From Prevotella sp. CAG:1092 (GTDB lineage Bacteria > Bacteroidota > Bacteroidia > Bacteroidales > Bacteroidaceae), in assembly GCA_000436915.1 (NCBI GenBank), contig HF994134.1:19701-33908 (forward strand): 14,208 nt of DNA, given 5' to 3'. How positions within the stretch are numbered: position 1 is the stretch's first letter; every line of letters starts with the position of its first letter. The position numbers and the translations under genes were made by a program. The notes beneath the pieces were generated by a model. The model ran no database searches. It worked only from the letters and a program-made list of their open reading frames with translations, and was not told the DNA's origin. Shown here piece by piece: positions 1 to 5,403 of the stretch.

Positions 1-157
1 CAGCCTCAACTCTGAAAGCATCGCACGAACGGAATACCGAGCCGACATTGTATAGTGAGCGAACATTGTCTAACACCACTACCAATGGCAACTTCTTAGC
101 CTCGCGGAATTCTTCTACCGAGAGGCGGTTCATCTCTATGGTTTTAAGTTTACGCAC
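1..157 (-). CDS. SpoU/TrmH-family RNA 2'-O-methyltransferase, N-terminal part (cut by left edge)
   Basis: Fifty-two codons are visible before the gene runs off the left edge. The protein contains LDNVRSLYNVGSVFRSCDAF at about residues 29-48. This matches motif 1 of the SpoU (SPOUT-fold) methyltransferases, with the conserved Asn37, Gly39 and Arg43. The family transfers a methyl group from S-adenosylmethionine to a ribose 2'-OH in tRNA or rRNA; the exact target cannot be read from this fragment. The start is set by the sequence: a stop codon (161-163) lies in frame two codons upstream of the GTG at 155-157, and the next start is ATG at 131-133. GTG gives the N-terminus MRKLKTIEMNRL. The gene lies 63 bases after sufE on the same strand, with a tandem repeat in the gap. 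No clear Shine-Dalgarno sequence is seen. Confidence 0.85.
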   Translation of the reverse strand, partial: MRKLKTIEMNRLSVEEFREAKKLPLVVVLDNVRSLYNVGSVFRSCDAFRVEA

Positions 158-166
158 CGTTTAAGA

Positions 167-206
167 GTAAAAGGGTAAAAAAGTAAAAGGGTAAAAAGGT
201 AAAAGA
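167..206. repeat. Five-copy 8-base tandem repeat (GTAAAARR)
   Basis: GTAAAA recurs at 167, 175, 183, 191 and 199, an exact 8-base period. The last two bases of the units are GG, AA, GG, AG and GA. The tract lies between the sufE stop (221) and the GTG start of the methyltransferase (157). In the minus-strand transcript it is a pyrimidine-rich leader that ends about 10 bases before the start codon. Copy number could vary by strand slippage; that is inference. Confidence 0.85.
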
Positions 207-220
207 GAAATCTATTTACC

Positions 221-640
221 TTATTTCTTCATCGAATATGCCACAGCATACGCCTTTATCTGCTTCACCATAGCGAGCAGGCCATTTGAGCGTGTAGGCG
301 AAAGATGATCCTTAAGACCTATTTTCTCGATGAAATATAAATCGGCATCACGAATTTCCTCTGGTGTATGACCGCTGATAACTCTAATGAGCAAAGCGAT
401 GATACCCTTTACTATCAGCGCATCGCTCTCAGCACTAAACACCAACTTGCCATCCACATAGTCGCATTGCAACCACACACGGCTTTGGCAACCGTCAATA
501 AGGTTTTGTTCTGTCTTATATTTCTCGTCGAGAGTACAGAGGTCGTTACCAAGGTCTATCAACATCTGGTATTTATCCATCCAATCGTCGAAGTCTGCAA
601 ACTCCTCGATTACTTCATCTTGTATTTCGTTGATTGTCAT
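221..640 (-). CDS. sufE: SufE-family cysteine desulfurase sulfur acceptor
   Basis: This is a 139-residue cytoplasmic protein. SufE accepts persulfide sulfur from the cysteine desulfurase SufS and passes it to the SufBCD scaffold for Fe-S cluster assembly. The diagnostic GCQSRVW motif is at residues 50-56, and Cys51 is the sulfur-accepting cysteine of the family. The C-terminal half (GHTPEEI, then LSPTRSNGL at about residues 113-121) also fits SufE, as does the length of roughly 140 residues. It starts with ATG at 638-640, 59 bases after the U32-family gene on the same strand. No convincing promoter is seen in that gap, so it is probably co-transcribed. No sufS or sufBCD is present in this window. 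Confidence 0.93.
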   Translation of the reverse strand: MTINEIQDEVIEEFADFDDWMDKYQMLIDLGNDLCTLDEKYKTEQNLIDGCQSRVWLQCDYVDGKLVFSAESDALIVKGIIALLIRVISGHTPEEIRDADLYFIEKIGLKDHLSPTRSNGLLAMVKQIKAYAVAYSMKK

Positions 641-661
641 AATGAAAAAAATCTAATCACT

Positions 662-682
662 CCCCTCTCTCTTGGAGAGGGG
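662..682. repeat. GC-rich hairpin, probable dispersed intergenic repeat
   Basis: CCCCTCTC (662-669) pairs perfectly with GAGAGGGG (675-682) around a 5-base loop, and a G-rich tail (GGGGGGTGAGGC) follows to 696. It lies between the U32-family gene and sufE. On the minus strand the nearest T-run is about 15 bases beyond the stem, so it is a poor intrinsic terminator. It looks more like a REP-type repeat or an mRNA 3'-end protecting hairpin; dispersal cannot be tested in one window. Confidence 0.6.
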
Positions 683-699
683 TTGGGGGGTGAGGCTTT

Positions 700-1965
700 T
701 TATTTTTGAATATCTATTCTATATAGTTTATCGTTTGGTCTTACCTTCTCTGGTACAGGTATTGAGACACGCTGACGCTGCAAAGCACGCTCTACAGGCT
801 TGAGGTCATAGCGAATTTCGTCGGCAGTGAGCCATAGTGCACCAGTTGCATTACCTGTAACAAGGAGCTTATCGCCAACACCAAACTCCGATGCCTCAAC
901 GGCAACTTCTGCCACACCAAGCTTAGAGAAATATTTAACCACTTTGCCCACGAGCACCTTCTTCTCTGTAGCACACGAACCATAGTTCTTATTCCACTCG
1001 CCGATGGTTTGTCCCTGATAGTATCCATCCCAGAAGCCACGGTTGAAGACTGTTGCCAAGCGCTCGTCCCAAGCATCCTTCTTTTCTTCAGTGAAGGTGC
1101 CATCGAGAACACTCGCAATAGCCTCTTTATAGCAGCTAACCACGGTATGCACATATTCTGGTCCACGAGCACGTCCCTCTATCTTGAACACTCTAACTCC
1201 AGCCTTCATCATCTTGTCAATGAAGCGGATGGTCTTCAAGTCCTTAGGGCTCATGATATATTTGTTGTCTATTTCGAGCTGGTTGCCTGTCTCATTGTCG
1301 GTAACGGTATATGAGCGACGGCATATCTGCACACATTGTCCACGGTTGGCACTGCGGTTAGCATTATGAAGACTCATATAGCACTTTCCGCTGATAGCCA
1401 TACACAAAGCACCATGGCAGAACATTTCGATGCGTACCAATTCTCCCTTAGGACCACGGACATCCTGTTCCAATATCTGGCGATATATCTCAGCCACCTG
1501 GTCCATATTGAGCTCGCGTGCCAATACTACAACATCGGCAAACTGAGCATAAAACTTCAAAGCCTCGATGTTAGAGATGTTGAGCTGAGTAGAGAGGTGT
1601 ACTTCTACATCCTTCTGGCGGCAATATGTCATCACAGCCACATCAGAAGCTATCACTGCCGAAATACCAGCCTCGGCAGCAGCATCCACAATCTCGCGCA
1701 TAGCCTCAAGGTCTTCACCATAGATGATGGTGTTTACGGTGAGATATGTCTTTATGCCATGCTCGTTGCATGTTGCAGCAATCTCTTTGAGGTCGTCGAT
1801 GGTGAAATGGTTTGCAGAATGCGAACGCATGTTTAATTGTCCGATACCGAAGTATACAGAATCGGCACCAGAATTAATAGCGGCAGCAAGAGACTCACGT
1901 GAGCCTACGGGTGCCATTATCTCAAAATCTGTTGTTTTCTCGTTCATGGGTGCAAAGTTAGCCAT
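700..1965 (-). CDS. Peptidase U32 family protein, probable RNA hydroxylase (TrhP/RlhA type)
   Basis: The protein has up to 421 residues, is cytoplasmic and has no signal peptide. It carries the U32 signature at residues 180-198: EMFCHGALCMAISGKCYMS, which fits E-x-F-x2-G-A-L-C-x4-G-x-C-x-x-S. Cys183, Cys188, Cys195, Cys211 and Cys215 cluster there. The N-terminal EIMAPVGSRESLAAAI begins a TIM-barrel typical of the family. Despite the peptidase name, E. coli members TrhP (YegQ) and RlhA (YdcP) are needed for 5-hydroxylation of tRNA U34 and 23S rRNA C2501. Length (YegQ is about 450) fits TrhP better than the longer RlhA, but the assignment is tentative; Porphyromonas PrtC is another relative. 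An in-frame ATG at 1945-1947 (residue 7) is an alternative start, because a TAACTTTG promoter element at 1953-1960 lies inside the longer reading. It probably leads an operon with sufE and the SpoU gene. Confidence 0.88.
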   Translation of the reverse strand: MANFAPMNEKTTDFEIMAPVGSRESLAAAINSGADSVYFGIGQLNMRSHSANHFTIDDLKEIAATCNEHGIKTYLTVNTIIYGEDLEAMREIVDAAAEAGISAVIASDVAVMTYCRQKDVEVHLSTQLNISNIEALKFYAQFADVVVLARELNMDQVAEIYRQILEQDVRGPKGELVRIEMFCHGALCMAISGKCYMSLHNANRSANRGQCVQICRRSYTVTDNETGNQLEIDNKYIMSPKDLKTIRFIDKMMKAGVRVFKIEGRARGPEYVHTVVSCYKEAIASVLDGTFTEEKKDAWDERLATVFNRGFWDGYYQGQTIGEWNKNYGSCATEKKVLVGKVVKYFSKLGVAEVAVEASEFGVGDKLLVTGNATGALWLTADEIRYDLKPVERALQRQRVSIPVPEKVRPNDKLYRIDIQK

Positions 1966-1981
1966 ATTTTTCGTAATTTTG
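1953..1981. promoter_or_regulatory. Back-to-back -7 elements of two divergent genes
   Basis: On the plus strand TAATTTTG (1974-1981) ends 4 bases before the ATG at 1986. On the minus strand TAACTTTG (1960 to 1953) ends 5 bases before the ATG at 1947. Both fit the Bacteroidetes TAnnTTTG consensus. Neither has a convincing TTTG at the -33 spacing. If both are used, the two transcripts would begin at or very near their start codons. Confidence 0.45.
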
Positions 1982-1985
1982 CCAC

Positions 1986-3047
1986 ATGAAGAAGTTATTT
2001 TGCATTTTACTACCTCTGATAGTCTGCATGTTATCGGCTTGCGACAGCAAAAACCACGATAGCAAGCCTAATATAGAATTCATCATCGATAGCCGAATAA
2101 AAACCACTCCGGTGAAAGACCAGGGGCGCAGCACGCTATGCTGGATATATGCTATGCTTGCCACCATAGAGAGCGACCGCCTTATGATTGGCGACTCGGT
2201 AAACCTATCAGTCGACTACTTGGCTCGCATGATGTTGAGCAATAAAGCCACAAGGACTCATTTTAGCCAGCGTCCACCATCTATGCGTGGTATGATGACG
2301 ATGACACCGCAGCTAATGGAGCTATATGGCATGATGCCCTACGACTCATATCATGCCGACAAGCCTGCCAACTACATGGCTATAGCTCGCAAAATGGCGA
2401 AACTTGGACGCATACGCTCTTCGATATCTACAATGCAAGAAAATGTCGACGACCTGCTGGACCGCGAGATAGGATATCTGCCATACCATATATATATGTT
2501 AGGTGCAGAATATTCGCCACAGGAGTTTGCCCACAGCATTTATCAGCCTGAGGAGTGGCAAGCCATAACGAGCTTCACTCATCATCCTTATGGCGAGGAG
2601 TTTGAATTGGAGACTCCCGACAACATGATGCACGATAAATTCTTGAACGTGCCTTTAGATAGCATGATGACATACATCGTGCGCTCGCTAAAACAAGGAA
2701 TTCCTGTATGCTGGGAAGGCGACATCAGCGAAAAGGGCTTTGATATGGAGAGCGGAATAGCAACTCTCGATAATAAGAATGACAACCACGAAACCATAAC
2801 CCACGCTGCCGCCTTGCGTCAAAAGGCTTTTGAGCTTCGCTCCACCACCGACGACCATTGCATGGCTCTCGTGGGTCTTGCCCACGACAAGCAGGGCAAA
2901 CGCTACATCATAGCCAAGAATTCTTGGGGTGCCATTGGTCGCTACCATGGCTATATATTTATGAGCGAACAATATATTAAAATGAAGACTATAGCCGTAA
3001 TGGTGAAGAAAGAAATCTGTGGGAATCATTGTCTGAGCCTGTTTTGA
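1986..3047 (+). CDS. Papain-like (C1) cysteine peptidase lipoprotein
   Basis: This 353-residue protein has a lipoprotein signal peptide (MKKLFCILLPLIVCMLSAC) with lipidated Cys19. It is therefore anchored to a membrane and acts in the periplasm or at the surface. The papain-fold catalytic set is complete: Gln46 and Cys52 in PVKDQGRSTLCW, His291 in DDHCMALVG, and Asn312 in AKNSWG. The block around the nucleophile and the ENSWG-like end resemble the C1B (bleomycin hydrolase/PepC) branch. At 353 residues it is shorter than PepC (about 450) and, unlike PepC, it is exported. Substrate is unknown; turnover of peptides or host protein is a guess. Only 20 bases separate it from the divergent U32-family gene. 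A hairpin terminator lies at 3201-3237. The Cys-containing C-terminal tail (about residues 342-353) has no recognised function. Confidence 0.85.
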   Translation: MKKLFCILLPLIVCMLSACDSKNHDSKPNIEFIIDSRIKTTPVKDQGRSTLCWIYAMLATIESDRLMIGDSVNLSVDYLARMMLSNKATRTHFSQRPPSMRGMMTMTPQLMELYGMMPYDSYHADKPANYMAIARKMAKLGRIRSSISTMQENVDDLLDREIGYLPYHIYMLGAEYSPQEFAHSIYQPEEWQAITSFTHHPYGEEFELETPDNMMHDKFLNVPLDSMMTYIVRSLKQGIPVCWEGDISEKGFDMESGIATLDNKNDNHETITHAAALRQKAFELRSTTDDHCMALVGLAHDKQGKRYIIAKNSWGAIGRYHGYIFMSEQYIKMKTIAVMVKKEICGNHCLSLF

Positions 3048-3095
3048 TGGAATAATTCCTCTTTTGGGCACTAATTTCAATGGAACAATTCCTCT
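3047..3095. repeat. Direct repeat of a 16-base palindromic motif
   Basis: ATGGAATAATTCCTCT (3047-3062) recurs as ATGGAACAATTCCTCT (3080-3095), 15 of 16 identical, 33 bases apart. The first copy contains the perfect palindrome GGAATAATTCC. A degenerate third copy (ATGGAAATTTC) is near 3149. All lie just downstream of the peptidase stop codon, in a 198-base gap (3048-3245) with no gene. That gap also holds a small inverted repeat (CTAGTCG/CGACCAG, 3167-3183) and the terminator hairpin. Confidence 0.55.
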
Positions 3096-3200
3096 AAAGC
3101 TTGTTTAATTGCTTGAAATACAGCATATTTGCAGTAAATAAGGGCTCAATGGAAATTTCAAGGGGACTAGTCGTAACGACCAGCCTATAAAACTTTACTT

Positions 3201-3237
3201 AAATAGGCGACTCCCGCTATGCGAGAGTCGCCTATTT
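3201..3237. terminator. Bidirectional intrinsic terminator (repeat copy A)
   Basis: AAATAGGCGACTC (3201-3213) pairs perfectly with GAGTCGCCTATTT (3225-3237), and an inner CGC/GCG continues the stem. T-rich ends follow on both strands: TATTTTTC on plus and TATTTAAG on minus. It lies 9 bases after the toxin stop on the minus strand and 154 bases after the peptidase stop on the plus strand, so it can end both transcripts. It is 30 of 34 identical to the hairpin at 3817-3850. Confidence 0.85.
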
Positions 3238-3245
3238 TTCATTTG

Positions 3246-3521
3246 CTAAAATAAATCGCTATGAGTACCAGTATCAAGAAGTAATAGGGTTAGTTTTTCA
3301 TCATCTTGATCCCATAACATTAGCCAATCAGGAGATATGTGGCATTCCCATATTCCCTCCAGATTGCCATGAAGTTTATGTGGCTTATATGAAGCTGGTA
3401 GTTTACCTTCACGTGCAAGCTCGTCTACAGCCTTTTCAATAAGAGAAGGATCTAATCCTCGTTTTACGCCCTTACGTAAAGACTTTTTAAAGCGATTGGT
3501 AAAGTCGATAGAATATTTCAT
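3246..3521 (-). CDS. YafQ/RelE-family mRNA interferase toxin
   Basis: This 91-residue basic protein is a type II toxin. YafQ-family enzymes cut mRNA on the translating ribosome. Residues known to matter in E. coli YafQ have clear counterparts: His48 in KPHKLHG, His61, Asp65 and Trp66 in CHISPDW, and His87 and Phe91 in TGTHSDLF. The length matches the family (about 92). The ATG at 3519-3521 overlaps the antitoxin stop as ATGA, the classic arrangement for coupled translation; an ATG three codons earlier (3528-3530, MLRMKYS) is the alternative. The gene is second in a two-gene minus-strand operon and is followed at once by a terminator. All catalytic positions are intact, so it is probably active. 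Whether it shares the sequence preference of E. coli YafQ is unknown. Confidence 0.9.
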   Translation of the reverse strand: MKYSIDFTNRFKKSLRKGVKRGLDPSLIEKAVDELAREGKLPASYKPHKLHGNLEGIWECHISPDWLMLWDQDDEKLTLLLLDTGTHSDLF

Positions 3522-3724
3522 TCTAAGCATTGTTTTATTAAATCATGAGCATTTTCTGCATGATAAACTCTACCTGATTTAACGTCATCCAAAGCTTCTT
3601 CGATACCACTTTTATTTTCTGTTTGGATAACCCATCCAAACTTCTTTGCCAAATCCTTTAACAAGTTGAAATCTACTTGCGGAATGGTAATGGTCGTTGT
3701 AATGTTATTAACAGCTACATCCAT
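3518..3724 (-). CDS. RelB/DinJ-like antitoxin
   Basis: This 68-residue protein is encoded directly before the toxin and overlaps it by four bases. The N-terminal segment (NITTTITIPQVDFNLLKDLA, about residues 7-26) reads as a beta strand followed by a helix, as in ribbon-helix-helix DNA-binding antitoxins. The C-terminal segment (about residues 48-68, with GRVYHAENAHDLIKQCL) fits a toxin-binding tail seen next to RelE/YafQ toxins. It is shorter than E. coli DinJ (86). It presumably neutralises the toxin and represses its own promoter. The family call rests mainly on partner and layout, so the exact antitoxin family is uncertain. The upstream region holds a good promoter and an inverted repeat that could be its operator. 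Confidence 0.8.
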   Translation of the reverse strand: MDVAVNNITTTITIPQVDFNLLKDLAKKFGWVIQTENKSGIEEALDDVKSGRVYHAENAHDLIKQCLE

Positions 3725-3754
3725 GTCGTTATGTTTTTAAATGTTACCTGTGGG

Positions 3755-3785
3755 CAAAGATACTACATTTCTTTGAATCTTCAAA
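3755..3785 (-). promoter_or_regulatory. Toxin-antitoxin promoter with candidate operator
   Basis: On the minus strand TTTG (3785-3782) is followed after 19 bases by TATCTTTG (3762-3755). This is a full match to the Bacteroidetes TTTG-N19-TAnnTTTG promoter. Transcription would start near 3748, about 25 bases before the antitoxin ATG. The inverted repeat TTTGAA-TC-TTCAAA (3772-3785) overlaps the -33 element and is a plausible antitoxin operator. Confidence 0.75.
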
Positions 3786-3816
3786 TGTTTAAGGAAATAA
3801 ATAGAGAATACAACGA

Positions 3817-3850
3817 AAATAGGCGACTCCCAATATACGAGAGCCGCCTA
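3817..3850 (-). terminator. Terminator of the sus operon (repeat copy B)
   Basis: In the minus-strand transcript TAGGCGGCTCTC pairs with GGGAGTCGCCTA through G-U wobbles and is followed by TTTTC. It begins 42 bases after the susF stop. On the plus strand the same positions give A-C mismatches, so only the minus-strand RNA folds well. It is 30 of 34 identical to 3201-3234, in the same orientation, and the toxin-antitoxin pair lies between the two copies. Confidence 0.8.
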
Positions 3851-3892
3851 AATAGATTATGAGATAAAAAAGAGTTATCTTCTCAAATAGTT

Positions 3893-5323
3893 TTATTGCT
3901 TGGTAAGCACTACACGGTTTGCACCCTCGTAAGAGAGATACAACTGAATCTTGTACTTGCCATCGCCATTAGGAACTTTGAGATCCTTACCATCGAACTG
4001 ACTTAGGTTATCATATGCTTCAGGATTACCATCTGCACCACCCCAACTAATTTTCCAATCGTCGTTTACAGCAAACTTGAAACCATCGGTAAGGTCTGTA
4101 GTGAGCTCCCAGCAACCCTCAGTTGCATTATATGTCATATGCTGAGCTGCATCTTTCTGATCCCATTTATTATGATTACCTACACAAGTAATACTGTTAA
4201 TAGCAACAAGGCTATAGGTATTTGTGTTAAGATCAAGATTTATCTGATAGAAACCAGCCTTTGGAGCTGTGAAGTTAGGACCATTAGGGATATCCTCAAC
4301 TTTGTTGTCACCAGCAAACTCCAAGTCACCTGTCCAATCATCTGTACCAGCCTGAGGCTTAAACTTGAACTGACCATCCAACCAATAGTAACCCTGATAA
4401 TTTTCATCGAGTTTAGGGCTGCAAAGAGCATTAGTTGTCTTCCAACCAGACTCATTACCAATTTCGTAGTAGAGAGCGAAGTTTATCTTCTCAAGCTTGT
4501 AGGTACCATCCATAAGGTTGATAGTCATCTTAACGTACTTAGCATCGCCATTTACAGTAACCTTGAATGAACCTTCATTATCAATTGCATTACGACGGCA
4601 AATCTTACCAGTTTCGCCATTCTTACCATTACCCTCAGCGCAAGCGAAGACATAAGCCCAGTCGTTCTTCTCAACTGTTACATCATCGATGAATGCGAAC
4701 CAGTTTTCACCCTCGTTTACAGGGAATGTAAGGGTAAATACAGGGTCGTCGTAAACATCCTTATCACTATGATTGAATGGCATAGCGGTTTCTGTAGGAC
4801 TCCATGATGTACCTTCGATACCACCAATCAGATAGAAGTGCTTAGAAATTGGAGTAGGAGTAACCTTAACCTGAATAGAACCAGCGTTGATAAGTACAGC
4901 CTGTCCATCCTTAACTGCGTCAACGAAAACTTTACAGTTAAAAGTACGTTGTAAAGGACGAAGACCGAAAACTTTTTGTGTTAGAGTATTAAAAGTTTCG
5001 GTTTCTACAGTACCATCGTTTTCAAGATCGATCTCGTATGTTTGAGCATTCTCTACACCTTCTGGAGTAGCCTTAAGGCGAATATTCTCAAGGGTAAAAC
5101 CCTCAGGTAGCGCATCGCCATCAAGAGTTAGCACTTTGACAGTAGCTGGAGCATTAGCCATATCGATAACAGCTCCCTCAGCAGCTGTGGCTGTATAGCC
5201 AGGTATGGTGATGGCTTCTTCTTCTGGGTTCGTTATAGGAGAAGCCCAATCGTTGAAGTCTTCATCGCAAGATGCCATAAGAACACCTGCGAAGGCAATA
5301 GCCAAATATTTTACGAATTTCAT
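3893..5323 (-). CDS. susF: SusF-like surface starch-binding lipoprotein
   Basis: The protein has 476 residues. The signal peptide ends in LMASC with lipidated Cys19, followed by the acidic DEDFND, which resembles the surface-export signal of Bacteroidetes lipoproteins. An Ig-like N-terminal part (about residues 20-158) is followed by three repeat modules of about 95-120 residues. They begin near HFYLIGGIEGTSWSP (162), FALYYEIGNESGW (282) and SITCVGNHNKWDQ (377). The first two end in TYKLEKI and TYSLVAI, the last in RVVLTKQ. Three modules match B. thetaiotaomicron SusF, which binds starch at the cell surface and is not an enzyme. The tryptophan and aromatic content of each module fits carbohydrate binding. 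It is last in the susCDEF operon, 80 bases after susE with a hairpin in the gap, and is followed by a terminator. Exact glycan specificity is inferred from family only. Confidence 0.85.
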   Translation of the reverse strand: MKFVKYLAIAFAGVLMASCDEDFNDWASPITNPEEEAITIPGYTATAAEGAVIDMANAPATVKVLTLDGDALPEGFTLENIRLKATPEGVENAQTYEIDLENDGTVETETFNTLTQKVFGLRPLQRTFNCKVFVDAVKDGQAVLINAGSIQVKVTPTPISKHFYLIGGIEGTSWSPTETAMPFNHSDKDVYDDPVFTLTFPVNEGENWFAFIDDVTVEKNDWAYVFACAEGNGKNGETGKICRRNAIDNEGSFKVTVNGDAKYVKMTINLMDGTYKLEKINFALYYEIGNESGWKTTNALCSPKLDENYQGYYWLDGQFKFKPQAGTDDWTGDLEFAGDNKVEDIPNGPNFTAPKAGFYQINLDLNTNTYSLVAINSITCVGNHNKWDQKDAAQHMTYNATEGCWELTTDLTDGFKFAVNDDWKISWGGADGNPEAYDNLSQFDGKDLKVPNGDGKYKIQLYLSYEGANRVVLTKQ

Positions 5324-5362
5324 ATTGTCTATGTTTAATAATTATTGATTAGGTGTCAAGAA

Positions 5363-5391
5363 GTTGGCAGAAGCGGAAAGCTTCCGCCAAC
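5363..5391 (-). promoter_or_regulatory. Intercistronic hairpin between susE and susF
   Basis: In the minus-strand RNA GTTGGCGGAAGC pairs with GCTTCTGCCAAC over 12 base pairs, one of them G-U, around a 5-base loop (5375-5379). It starts 12 bases after the susE stop. No U-run follows, so it is not a standard terminator. It may stabilise the susE 3' end or lower susF expression; that role is inference. Confidence 0.75.
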
Positions 5392-5403
5392 AATTAAATG
5401 ACA

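Noticed and set aside
167..206. CRISPR-like array
   Set aside because: The units are 8 bases with no spacers; it is a simple tandem repeat.
1336..1836. A 166-codon plus-strand open frame
   Set aside because: It lies antisense inside the U32-family gene, whose signature motif is intact, and has no start context or domain.
3047..3200. Small gene or tRNA in the gap after the peptidase
   Set aside because: No cloverleaf and no plausible short frame with a start context was found; only repeats and hairpins are visible.
3201..3850. Insertion sequence carrying the toxin-antitoxin pair
   Set aside because: The flanking hairpins are direct, not inverted, repeats, and no transposase is present. They are better explained as terminators, with possible recombination between them.
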